DNA of 64,000 nucleotides from Scenedesmus sp. ARA3. Lineage: Eukaryota > Chlorophyta > Chlorophyceae > Sphaeropleales > Scenedesmaceae. Below are positions 34,578 to 48,884 of the stretch, piece by piece. A program made the translations under genes and the position numbers. Numbering within the stretch: the first letter of the stretch is position 1; each line of letters opens with the position of its first letter. The stretch covers positions 92,230 to 156,229 of the forward strand of contig RWJK01001315.1 in NCBI GenBank assembly GCA_004335835.1, given 5' to 3'. The notes beneath the pieces are model-generated. The model was given only the letters and a program-made list of their open reading frames with translations, was not told the DNA's origin and did no database searches.

Positions 34578-35657
34578 GCTGCCCCGGCTACGTGCAGGAC
34601 GGCGTGTACCTGCGGCATGTGGAGGGCCACTACAGCCAAGGGGGCGGCTGCACGCCGCTGGCGCTGCTGTGGAAGGACGCCGGCTGCAGCAGATACCTGC
34701 TGGTGAGGCGGGGGGCGAGGGGTGCTTCGGGTGGCAGCAGCTGGCTAGACTAGGGCGCATGCCATATTGCAGGCCGCCAGGAGATGGCAGGTGGCCTGGC
34801 TGTGCCTGGCATACACATGGCAGTGCTTGGCAGTTACTGTGTGTGCTTGTCAGCGACGTCCTACATGCTGTGGAAACGTGCATGCGGAAGCATGGAGCAC
34901 CACCATACTGTACTCCTGCTTGGCTCTGCACCAGGAGTTGCTGCGCCTGCTGCTCGTCTAGCATAACACATGGTGTCTGCTGCGGCTTGCAGGACACCGA
35001 TGGTGACGGTGTGGTGCCGGAGTTCCAGCAGCTGGTGCTGGCATACCAGGGCCCGCCCACAGACGGCGTGGCCACTGCAGATGAGCCGCCAGTGGTGCTG
35101 GGCAGGTGCGCGGCAAGAAGGCTGGTGCTTCATGGTCTCTGTCCCAATAGCCTGGCTGCAGCGGGTCGATGCACTGTGCGCTGCAGTGGGGTGCCACGGA
35201 GCCAGCAGCAGGCATATGCTGCATGTGCATGCATGCCTGCAAACCGATGCAAGCATATTGCGCAAGCACCTCGCGAATGTGCTGGGGCACTGACCTGGCC
35301 ACCCTGTGGACTGCCCTGCCTGTGCTGCACCACACATCGCCTGCTGCCAGGCTGCCGCAGGAGTTTGTGCAGCAGATGGGGCCCAAGCTGCTGCGGCCGG
35401 GCCGCCTGCTGCGCTTCAGCATACGCGCCGGGGGGCTGCTGTTCAATGCTGATGGCAGCCCTGCAGGCGCAGACCTGGCGTATGAGGGCCCTGCTAACCA
35501 GCGGCGAGGGCGGGCAGATGTGTACACCAAAGTGCTGTTCCAGTGGCAGGCAAGGCGGCAGCCGCTGCAGCTTGAGGCTTTGCTTGCTGCTGCAGTTGCT
35601 GAGCAGCAGCAGCAGGGAGCAGGGCAGCAGCAGGGCAGCAGCATGGCGGATGACTAA
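32666..35657 (+). CDS. SNUPN: snurportin-1, m3G-cap snRNP import adaptor
   Basis: Adaptor that binds the trimethylguanosine cap of spliceosomal snRNAs and couples the snRNP to importin beta for nuclear import. Exons 32666-32815, 32938-33182, 33407-33457, 33810-34271, 34471-34702, 34993-35105, 35351-35657 (TAA), in phase, 519 residues. The N-terminus is basic and helical like an importin-beta-binding domain (RRAAAKEGSSS, QQKRRAQALDRQKNARED). The cap-binding domain shows LMQPEWMSDIPQDL, RPEGKRCLVIS, TGALLLRFPSKLPGG, YCVLDCIL, FFIQDVLAWRGYSLVDC, EFRLFWLASKL, the human protein's order. A Q- and S-rich insert lies in exon 4 and a poly-Ala tract in exon 5. The C-terminal 100 residues are low in complexity. 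Head-to-tail with PRMT1. Confidence 0.9.
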
Positions 35658-35870
35658 ACCTTGTTACTGACAGTGTCAGTGACTGCTCGGGTAACATTCT
35701 GCTGCTCGAAGTCCTGCTAAGGAACACGCCGCACAGCCTTGCGTTTCGTGATGTTGCATGCTCGGCACTGTACTGCAGCTGCTACCAGACGCCTGAGCTT
35801 GTCCCGACGCCCGTGTGCACGCGGGTTATCATCACATCTCACTAGCTTTACTCAAAAGCAACTGAACAAG

Positions 35871-36004
35871 ATGGATGTGGATCGCCCACAAGCCGCTAAT
35901 GGCGAAGCATCAACCAGCGGCAAGCAGGCACGGAACTTCTTGTTCAAGCAGCTAGAAATAGCTGCATGTCCTCCTGATCGCATGCTCAAACAGTTAAAAG
36001 TATA

Positions 36005-36005
<1 letters not shown>
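35871..36005 (+). other. upstream ORF (44 codons) overlapping the PRMT1 start
   Basis: Starts MDVDRPQAANGEAS and ends with TAA at 36003-36005; the PRMT1 ATG is 36005-36007, so stop and start overlap as TAATG. It is either a regulatory uORF, or the real N-terminus joined by a non-canonical intron, since no suitable GT donor is present. The rest of 35658-36004 is spacer. Confidence 0.5.
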
Positions 36006-39287
<3,282 letters not shown>

Positions 39288-40637
39288 TGCTGCTGGTCTG
39301 GCTGGGCCTGCGCTAGGGCGGCAGCTGGTGACCGCCTCGCAGCTGCGTGGGGGTTGTATGTATGTCGGGCTGTTGTGATTGTATTGGCAAGTGCTGGTTG
39401 CTGCCGTGCTCCCACGTGCAGTCCTAGAAAGCACCATGCCTGCAGCATGGGTGCTGGTTGTCATGCGTTTTGTGGGTTGTGATGTTCAAACGTGTATGAG
39501 TGCTGTTACTGAGCAGGATATGTTTTGTGTAATGCATGATGTTATGGTTTCACACTGCTGGTGTTGTGACAGGCGTGGTATCGGTGAATCAACTACCTGT
39601 GCACGGTGCGGTGACAGCAGCAGGGGCAGTGGTGTTTCTAGACACGGTCTGCAGCTGCTGCACATGACTGACGTCTGCAGTTCGGTGGTGTGAACCTGCG
39701 GTTGTCACCTGTTTACTCCTCTGGTCAGCAGCGGTGAGCATTGCGGCTGTCGGCTTGCATGATGCTTGTCATCAGCCTGCTGCTGCAGCAGCCAGCTGGC
39801 TGGCTAGGAGCCAGGTTCACTGTGCTGACTAGCACTCGGTGTGCACAGCTGTAGCGCACCTGGACTGCAGCAGTTTTGTTCGTGCGCGGCCTTTTAGGTG
39901 GTTTTCTTTGTATGAGTGGCAGGGCCGCACATGGCATGGTATGATACCAGCAGGTCTCCAGGGCAGCAGATATGTATTGAGCCATCTCACTGAATGTGTG
40001 TGTGTGTTTGTCTGTGCCATGCAAGACACTGGTTTGTGAGTCAGCTGTACCATGCAAGACACTGGTTTGTGAGTCAGCTGTGCCATCCAGTTTGTAATTC
40101 AAACAAATGCAACCAGGCGGCGTAAGCGTGTATAGCAGCAGGAGCTCTCAATAGGTGGCGTCATCGTCACTGTTCATGGCATGCACAATTGCTTCTTGCG
40201 CAAAAACAGCCTGCTGCTTATTGATGAGGCTAGCAAATTAAATCAAATAATGTGCAATCAATTGCAAGGACAAATCAAGGATCAACGTATGCTGCACATT
40301 GAACAGCAATTCAAGCGGCAGGCCAGGCCTCCTCAGAGGAGGACACTGTTAGTCCCCTCAGAGGGGGCAGGGCAAGTTATGTGACAGAGCCCAGCTGACA
40401 GCAGGTATTGCTCCTACTGCTCGTTGAGTAGGTGCGTGTCCGTATTTGCGTTTGATGGATGGCGGCAAGACGCGTGTTGGGAACAGAAGTGTGCTGCTAA
40501 GTTCGGTTGAGTGCCTGCTGCTGTCAACAGACAACCTGCATGGCCTTTGCAGTATGAAGACCGGTGTATAGAGTTTGATTTGTCCTCAAAGCGTATTTGT
40601 TCGTGCCACTAGGGCTGATCAAGCAGCTGGGGACACA
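39288..40637. other. intergenic region between PRMT1 and beta-COP
   Basis: About 1.35 kb without a supported gene. It contains TGTAA motifs near 39524 and 40091, a 33-bp tandem repeat (40015-40080) and two adjacent hairpins (40328-40366). A 67-codon open frame at 40181-40384 has no features supporting it. Confidence 0.5.
40015..40080. repeat. 33-bp tandem duplication
   Basis: Two copies differing at one base (40015-40047 and 40048-40080), with core CATGCAAGACACTGGTTTG. Lies in the spacer upstream of beta-COP. Confidence 0.9.
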
Positions 40638-43600
40638 ATGGCGAACGCAACAGAACGCAGCTGCTCTATGCTGATTTACAATGATAAACAGTCGACAGCA
40701 AGCGAGATCAAGGAGGCACTGGAGGGCAGTGATACGGAGCAGAAGATCCTGGCCATGCAGAAGGCAATAGTGCTGCTGCTTAGTGGGGAGCAGTTACCAC
40801 AGCTGTTCATCACCATCGTGCGCTATGTGCTGCCGTCAGAGGACCATACCGTGCAGAAACTGCTGCTTCTGTACCTGGTAAGTGCAAATCTAGCGCCTGC
40901 AAGGCAGGAGTGGTGCAGCAGAGCACCAACAAGCAGCGCTGTGCTGACCTGCTGCTGCTGCCCTGATCCTGCAGGAAGCAATCGAGAAGACGGACTCTGC
41001 AGGCAAAGTGCTGCCAGAGATGGTGCGTACAGCAGTGTGGCTGCACCCAAAAAGCAGGACCTCGTAGCAGTGCCAGCTGCAGCAGCAGTGCAAGGCGGAG
41101 TACAGCACTACACTGCCGCAGCGCACCTCCCAGAGCTGATCAGCATGCCGCAGTTGGCTGGCAGCGCCAGCTGACGATCAAAACATCCACCGGCACCGTT
41201 TGCAGATGCAGAAGTCGCGCCAGCACCGCATCAGTGCAACATGCCAGTGCAGAGTTGCAGCAAGTACTCTTCAGCTGTGTTGCTGTGCAAGCAGTGCAAC
41301 AACACAATGACTGCGCAGCGTTTTCAAGCTGTACGCAGCAGCTGGTGGCTGGTAGTGCCAGCAGTGGTGTGCTCGTGCTCTGCAGCACGCAGTCAAACAA
41401 CAAGCGGAACTAGGCTTGCTATTCGGTGGCAGTCCCACGTGCTTAGTGCTCTACAGCAGCTTGTATGTACATAGTAGTGCCCCTCGCTGCTGCTGCTGCT
41501 CCACTTCACTACCACGCCCCTTGCGTCTCGCCCGGTGCCGCTCCCCCGCAGATCCTCATCTGCCAGAACCTGCGCAACAACTTGCAGCACCCCAACGAGT
41601 ACATCCGCGGCGTCACGCTGCGCTTCCTGTGCCGCATCCGTGAGGAAGAGATCCTGGAGCCGCTGGTGCCAAGCATACTGGCCAACCTGGAGCACAGGTG
41701 GGGGGCAGCAGCTGCCGTGCTGGTACCGGCCATGCAGTGGTGCTGCGGGGGCAGGCAGCAACGAGATGCAGTGGAAAGCATGTGTATGTGGGGCTGGGGG
41801 TGGGCTGGTGCCCTCCATACTGGCCAACCTGGAGCACAGGTGCGGCTAGGCGAAGAGATGCTGGTGTGCTGGTGTGTGGGAGAAGCAGGCAGTGGCGCAG
41901 CCAGCAGTCAGTGGCCGTAGCGCAGTAGCGCAGCAGCAAGCTGTGGAAGTGGTGCGCTGTAATGCAACTCCACCGCTGTGCGTGTCGCAGCGTTGCAAGA
42001 TGCAGAGCACCAGCAATAGCAACAACTGTGTGCTGATATTTATAGCATCTCACGCGCTCTTCACCGCGCTGGCCTTGCGCCCCGCAGGCACAGCTACGTG
42101 CGTCGCAACGCGGTGCTGGCCATCAGCGCGCTGTGCAAGCTGCCCAAGGGCGACCTGCTGGTGCCTGACGCGGACGAGCTCATCGAGCGCTTCCTGGGCC
42201 AGGAGCAGGACGTGTCAGCCAAGCGCAACGCGCTCATGCTGCTCACGCAGCACAGCCAGGTGCGGCACGCTGCAGCCCGCAGCAGCAGCAGCAGCAGCAG
42301 CAGCAGTGGCGACAGCAGTCGGGGCGGTTGCCGCAGCCATGTGGGCGCGAGCTGCATAGGCAGGACTGCATGAGGGCAGCTCCTCAGCAGCTGCAGAAAT
42401 AAGCTTGACCGTGGCAGCAACAGTCCAGGAGGAACCTCATGGCTCCTCGCACAGCTTGCTGATTTGTAGCTCGCCTGCGTGCACCTCACGCTTGCGTGCT
42501 GCTGCTGCTGCCTCCCTGCAGGAGCGTGCTGTGAAGTACCTGTTTGAGCACCTGGACCAGCTGGCGGTGTGGGGCGACATCCTGCAGATGGCAGTGCTGG
42601 AGCTCATCCGCATCGTGAGTGGGCTGAGGGCAGGCGCACAGCGGGGTTGAGAACTGTTGCACGGCTGGGTCAGGGGCGGCTGCGTGAATGGATTTTGGCA
42701 GGCGCACAGCTGGGTTGGGGCCAGCTGCACGGCAGGGTTAGGAACAGGCGTACAGCTGGGGCAGGCGCACAGCAGATGGCAGTGCTGGAGCTTATCGGCA
42801 TCGTGAGTCAGGCCTGGCGGGGGCACTGCGCAGCGCAGCTGCTGATGCGCAGACTGTTGCAGCCTGGCTGCATAATTGGCTGGCGCACAGGGCGGGAACC
42901 AGCCACCGCAGCAGCAGCTGCAGACGCGCACCGTGTTGCAAGCAGCAGCATGCCGGCATGGGCTCTGCGCCTGCCAGCAGTCGCAGCGCTCTGGTGCAGT
43001 GGAAGGATGCGCGCTCGCTGCTGACTAGCTGTTCTATGTGCTCAAGCACACGCTTGCATGCAGCTGACACACCACAGCGGGCTGTTTTGCACGGCTGACA
43101 TGTGCTTCTAATCCTGGCCTGCCTGCCTGCCGTGTTGCGTTTCCCAGGTGTGCCGCACCAAGCCTGATGCCAAGGGCAAGTACATAAAGATCATCCTGGC
43201 GCTGCTGCAGTCGCCCAGCGCGGCCGTCACCTACGAGTGCGCGGTGACGCTGACCAGCCTCAGCCAGGCGCCCACTGCGGTGCGGGCCGCCGCCAACTGC
43301 TACTGCCAGCTGCTGGTGGCCCAGAGCGACAACAACGTGAAGCTCATCGTGCTGGACAGGCTGCAGGAGCTCAAGGACAAGCACAGGGACGTGATGCAGG
43401 TGCGGCGTGTGTGGGCTGAGCCGGACTGTGCTGCTTGGAGTGGAGTGCTGCACTGCGGGGCTGGGGCAGGCGAGGGAAGAACGGTGTGAGTGACTGGGAG
43501 GTTGTGCTGCATGTGGTGCTGCGGGTGTGTGTTGTGGGGGCACCAGCAGACAGGCAGGTGTGTAGTGTGGTGCGCTCAGCCAGCTCTGCAACCTGATCTC

Positions 43601-46600
43601 CATGTACTCACACCCCTCTGTTGTCTGCCTGCATGTGCTGGTGCGCCACCCTGCACCCCTCACCCCCACAGGAGCAGCTGCTTGACGTGCTGCGCGCGCT
43701 GTCGTCGCCCAACCTGGACATCCGGCGTAAGACGCTGGACATCACGCTGGACCTGCTCACACCACGCAACATTGATGAGGTGAGCTGGCAGCTGCTGTGT
43801 TTAGCAGCACCTGCAACAGCTGGTGTGCTTTCCTGTGGTGTATGTGGTTTGTAATCTGACCTGCTGCTGCTGCCAGGGTGGTGCCAGGGCGTGTGGTAGG
43901 CAGCAAGTCCTCCCCCACACATGCGCTGTACGCAGCTGCGCGTATGTCTTGCCGACCCTCCCTGCTTGCCGCGCTCTGGCACTACACAAAACCCACCATC
44001 CGCCTCTAATTGCGCTGGCAATGCTGGTCCCACTGCTCTCCACCTGTCCATCCTGTTGCCGCAGGTGGTGATGGTGCTCAAGATGTAGACTATGCACACA
44101 CTCAACTGCCTTGCATTCCCAACCCTGTGCCGCAGGTGGTGATGGTGCTCAAGAAGGAGATCATGCGCACGCAGTCCGCCGACAGCGAGCGCGGCCCTGA
44201 GTACCGCCAGATGCTGGTGGCCGCCATCCACTCCTGCGCGGTCAAGTTCCCCGAGGTGGCGGCCAGCGTGGTGCACCTGCTCATGGACTTCCTGGGAGAC
44301 CCGCTGGTGAGGGGGGAACGTGGTGGTGGTGCTTGCAGACAGGACCAGCGGTCCATGCTTTGACCAGGTTGTGTTTTCCAATTGCCCATAGGCCTGTCAT
44401 CGGGCCCCCAAACGGGCCAGGTCACCCGTGTGAGGGCGGCAAGGCAGCTGGCAGCTGAGCTTGCACTGGTTGGTGATATGCTACGTGCTGCCAGCACTGC
44501 TGCCCTGGCAGGGCACTGCATGCTGCTGGCGGCTGCTGTGTTCGGCCAGGTCGCCATTTGCACAGCTCCTGCGCCAGCAGGGACCGCAGGCTGCACGCAA
44601 ACGATTTGCTGCTCTTCTTCTGACACTGCCTCTCTGTGCTGCCACCGCTGCTGCTGCCGCCGCCAGGTGTCGAGCGCGCTGGACGTGGTGTTCTTCGTGC
44701 GTGAGATCTGCGAGACGCATCCCGCGCTGCGCCCCAGCATCTTGGAGCGACTGGCAGACACCTTCCCCAGCATACGCGCCAGCCGCGTGGTGAGCGCAGG
44801 CCGCACGATGCGGTGGTCAGGCTGAAGTAGCAATGAAAGCAGCCTTGCTGCAGCCGCTTTGCAGAACTGCGCTGCCTTGCGCACAGCAGATGCGCAGGCG
44901 GCGCGCATGACACATGTGCCAGCGCATGAGCTTGGCAGATCTTTTGCAGCAGCTTCCACACAGCGCCTGCTGGCAGCCAACTATGAGTTGCATCCTAGGA
45001 CCCAATTCCAACCTTACGCTAACAGATATATCTGCTGCCCTGCCACTGCCCTGCGTGGAAGTCCTTTAATCCTACTCCAGCCTGTTACACTAATTGTAAT
45101 CTCTGCTGCCCTGCCCCCCGCTGCGTCAGGTGAGCTGTGCGCTGTGGGTGCTGGGCGAGTACAGTGCCAGCAGGGAGGAGGTGGAGGCGGCCCTGGGCGT
45201 CATCACCGCTGGGCTGGGGCCGCTGCCGCTGCTGCAGCTGGAGTCAGGTGGGCGCGGCAGCTGACACAACGCTGATCGTAATGTGATCTGCTATCGTGGC
45301 CCTCCGCATCAGCATCTGTGCGCACTTGTGCTCGAGCATCTGGCTGTTGGCTTGCAAGAACGCTGTTGCATGTCATTTCTTCGCTGCTGGGCTGGCTTTT
45401 ACTGCCTTTGTTGTGCTTGTGTTGCTGCTTCTGCCGCCTTTGCCGCCGCACCTGCAGAGGATGATGCTGACACAGCAGCTGCCAAGGACGCCCCCGCCAG
45501 CCTGCCGTCAGCAGCCTCCATGGGCGGCAGCAAACGGCCGGCAGTGCTTGCAGACGGCACATACGCATCGCAGGTGGGGCACAGCGGCTCTTCTTTGCAT
45601 GTGCAATACAGTGTGCAGTCATGTGGCTTCTCTGAGTGCCGTACGACGTGGCGTCTGCTGCCACAACAAGGCATCTGCTGTTGGTGTTGCCGTGACATCC
45701 AGCTGCACTGCGGGCTGCTACTTGGCAACAGGTTATCACTGCTCAACGCATGTGTCTGATTCTTTTGCTGTCTGTCAAACTGCCGCCGCGCTGCTGCTGC
45801 TGCCGCTGCTGCTGCGCCAGGCTGCTGTGGTGGAGATGCCACTGCTGAGCGTGTCAGGGCCGCTGCCGCCCAACCTGCGCTCGCTGCTGCTGGTGGGAGA
45901 CTTCTTCCTGGGAGGTGAGGGGGAGGGGGGGCAGCAGGGAGGGGGGGCTNNNNNNNNNNNGGGGGGGGGGGGGGGCGTCCATGCGACCCCAGTGGGTGCA
46001 TATGGGCCAGCCGTTCTGGCAGTTGCTGGCGCTGCAGGAGAGTGTGTGCAGGGCATGCAGCGCACAACACGTTACTGGCGGCAGGATAGTGGCATGCTTG
46101 ACTGCACATGCGCTGGCATTGTACTGCCGCCAGATGAGATGGCAACCGCTACTCAACACTGTGTCGCTTAAACCATCCTGCAGGCGTGGTTGCCGCCAGC
46201 CTGACCAAGCTGGTGCTGCGCCTGGGCAGCCTGGGCGTGCCTGCTGCCTCATTGCACCGCGCCTCCGCCAGTGCCATGTTGGCCATCGTGGCCATGCTGC
46301 GCCTGGGGGAGAGCGGCGCGCTGCCCACGCCGTTGGATGACGACAGCAGGGACCGCATGGGTGCGTGCATCCAGGTGCTGGCAGCACCTGAGCCAGACAT
46401 GGTCAAGGTGAGGCGGCTAGTGGGGGGCACAATAGGGCAGTGGTAGTGGTCACAGCAGGCGAGCTGAAGGCTGTTGCAATATCCAGGTGCTGGCGGCGCC
46501 TGAGCCTGACATGGTCAAGGTGACGGGAGGGTATGGTGAGGGGGCAGGGGACCGGCCCTGGCCACAGCAGGCGTGCTTAGGGCTAGCTGAGGGCTGCTGC

Positions 46601-48884
46601 AATAGTTGTTGTTAAAGGCGGTGCACGTCGTGCTAAGGGCATGCCAACAACACGCGGCTGTGCCTCACCTGCTGCGCGGTATGACCCGTTTGCCGCAGGT
46701 GTGGCTGGACGACTGCCGTGCCGCCTTCAGCGCGCTGACCAGCGACAAGCAGAGCCGCGAGGCTGCGGAGGCTGCCGCTGAGTCTGCCAAGAGCTACGCG
46801 CAGCCTGACGACCTGATTGACTTTGGCCACCTGGTCAGCAACAGGAAGGGCGGGCTCAGCCAGCTGGAGCTGGAGGACCAGGTGGGGCGTGTGAAAGTGT
46901 AGTGGGGGAAAGATACAAGCTGTTTGAACGCCTGAACATTGCAGGAGGGGCAGATGGCTGCAGGACAGGCTGAGTGTGCGGCAGTGTGTGCTGTGAGTTG
47001 CTTGGAGGCGGCTGCGTACCTGTGTTGCGTGTCTGGTGCTGCATGTGCCATTGCTTGCGTGCGCCAGCAGCGTGACAGTGTTCCATGCAGAACATCTGCA
47101 CACGGTGACATGTACTGCACCCATGCCAGCTGCCCTCAACTTCTACTGCTCGCGACCTGTCCTTACTGGCTGCTGCAACATGCAGGTCACCAGCGACCTT
47201 GCGCGGGCCACGGGGCTGGCTGAGGCAGCTGAGAGTGAGGCGCGGCGGCTGAACCGCGTGCTACAACTGACCGGCTTCAGCGACCCGGTGTACGCGGAGG
47301 CCTACGTGACGGTGCACCAGTACGACATCGTGATGGACGTGACCGTGCTCAACAGGTGGGCGGGTGTGATTTTCGTGTCTGTGCTGTTGATGGCTTCAGA
47401 ACAGAGTGCGTACTGCACCAACAAGGCAGCACAGCAGCACCTGCACGTCCTCTCCTGGTCGTGTCCCTACCTGTATGTCTGGCTTGCTGCCTGGCTGCCT
47501 GCGTGGCTGCCTGCCTGTGCTCACGCGGCTGCAGGACCAATGAGACGCTGCAGAGCCTGACGCTGGAGCTGCTCCTACCTGTGTGTCTCACTTGCTGCCC
47601 GCCTGTCTGCCTGCCTGCCTGACTGACTGGCTGGCCGCTCACCTGGCCTTTCGTGCTGCAGGACCAACGAGACGCTGCAGAACCTGACGCTTGAGCTGGC
47701 CACCATGGGCGACCTCAAGCTGGTGGAGCGGCTGCAGCAGTACACGCTGGCACCAGGGGCCAGCAAGGTCATCCGCGCCAACATCAAGGTGGGGGGAGCG
47801 GTGGAGGCTAGAGGTGTTGACAATACCAATACCAAAGTATAGGACGGACCTACCTCAGGCACAAGCCCAGCGAGCCGATCTACCGCTCATGAGGGTTGAA
47901 GATCGCGGGGAAGGGCTGGAATGGAGCTGTGTGTGTTGCATGGAGGGTGCTCTGGGCACCAACAGCGGCACTGTGAGCGCGCACTTGTCTTGGTTGTTCA
48001 TGCCTGCTGGTTAGGGAAGGAGCTGGTGCCGTGTCTACAAGTGATGCAGGGCACATCCCACTGGCTGCCTGGCGCCTTCCGGACGAGCGGTCATGCGGGC
48101 AAGTGGCGTGTTGCTTTGGTTTCAATCCAACGCTGATTATTCTTGTCTTGCCCTCGTTCTTGTTTTGTATCGCAGGTGTCCAGCACTGAGACGGGCGTCA
48201 TCTTTGGCAACATTGTGTACGAGGGCAGCGGCTACGCGGAGCGCAGCGTGGTGGTGCTGGCTGACATCCACATCGACATCATGGACTACATCAGCCCGGC
48301 TGTTTGTGCTGACGTGACCTTCCGTAACATGTGGGCGGAGTTTGAGTGGGAGAACAAGGTGAGCTGTGTGATGCAGGGGGTGGGGCTAGCATTGAGCGCC
48401 AGTCAGACAAGCAGTGGTTTGGAGTACAAGGGTGGTGGCGGGGTGGATCATGGTTGAAGGGCAAGCGTGTGAGTTGCTATGAGCCTGCAAGCTCCTCCTG
48501 CAAGCGTAGTGTGTGGCACCACACGCCTAGGATCACCTTTTGCTTGCTTGCTGACAACGCCCCGCTCCCCTTCGCACCCATCTGCTGCCAATTGTACAGG
48601 TGGCCATCAACACCAGCATCACCGACGTGAACGCCTTCCTGGAGCACATCATCACCAGCACCAACATGCGCTGCCTCACGCCGCCGCGCGCACTGGAGGG
48701 CGGCTGCGGCTACGCGGCCGCCAACCTGTACGCGCGCAGCGTGTTTGGCGAGGACGCGCTGGTCAACGTGAGCGTGGAGGACACGGGAGGCGGCCGCCTG
48801 GCGGGCTACATCCGCATCCGCAGCAAGACGCAGGGCATTGCGCTCAGCCTGGGAGACAAGATCACACTCAAGCAGAAGGGCTGA
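40638..48884 (+). CDS. COPB1: coatomer subunit beta (beta-COP)
   Basis: Subunit of the COPI coat for Golgi-to-ER and intra-Golgi vesicles. Eighteen exons: 40638-40877, 40975-41022, 41552-41697, 42088-42259, 42522-42614, 43148-43399, 43672-43779, 44136-44306, 44667-44789, 45130-45247, 45458-45573, 45821-45914, 46184-46407, 46699-46881, 47186-47355, 47662-47788, 48176-48358, 48600-48884 (TGA), in phase, 950 residues, the usual length. The N-terminal adaptin-like HEAT solenoid is clear ([45 protein letters not shown]). The C-terminal appendage is complete ([49 protein letters not shown]). Introns 3, 5, 7, 13 and 15, and the 3' UTR, contain partial copies of the adjoining exon edge. Intron 12 has an assembly gap. 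Confidence 0.95.
41805..41842 (+). repeat. intronic copy of the end of beta-COP exon 3
   Basis: Copy of 41663-41700 at period 142, including the donor GT. It encodes the same peptide, [11 protein letters not shown]; the three base differences in the coding part are all synonymous (CCA AGC to CCC TCC). Confidence 0.9.
42774..42807 (+). repeat. intronic copy of the end of beta-COP exon 5
   Basis: Copy of about 42586-42619. It could be spliced as a 27-base microexon (42776-42802, acceptor CAG before it, donor GTGAGT after it) that keeps the frame and adds MAVLELIGI. One synonymous and one Arg-to-Gly difference from the parent. Confidence 0.8.
44057..44083 (+). repeat. intronic copy of the start of beta-COP exon 8
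   Basis: Twenty-seven identical bases covering the acceptor and the first six codons (VVMVLK), 71 bases before the true exon (44128-44154). Reading on meets a stop (ATG TAG), so this copy cannot replace exon 8. Confidence 0.9.
45950..45960. other. assembly gap (11 N)
   Basis: Run of N in beta-COP intron 12 between G-runs, the right flank being a stretch of more than ten G. No coding exon is lost. Confidence 0.95.
46483..46523 (+). repeat. intronic copy of the end of beta-COP exon 13
   Basis: Copy of 46371-46411 at period 112. A perfect microexon 46487-46519 (33 bases, acceptor ATCCAG, donor GTGACG, phase 0 at both sides) would insert [11 protein letters not shown]. All three coding differences from the parent are synonymous (GCA to GCG twice, CCA to CCT). 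Confidence 0.9.
47531..47570 (+). repeat. intronic copy of the start of beta-COP exon 16
   Basis: Copy of the acceptor and first 13 or so codons of the exon at 47662. It encodes [12 protein letters not shown] against [12 protein letters not shown]. Using both copies in one message would break the frame. Confidence 0.85.
47821..47898 (+). repeat. roughly 80-bp dispersed repeat, copy 2 (beta-COP intron 16)
   Basis: Second copy of the element at 19209-19287, again in the sense of its host transcript. Confidence 0.7.

Noticed and set aside
34390..35670. 426-codon plus-strand ORF rich in Cys, Ala and Arg
   Set aside because: It reads through introns and out of frame with the snurportin exons, which match the family closely.
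47535..47580. Exon-16 echo in beta-COP as an alternative exon
   Set aside because: Including it in addition to exon 16 shifts the frame, and replacing exon 16 would lose conserved appendage sequence.
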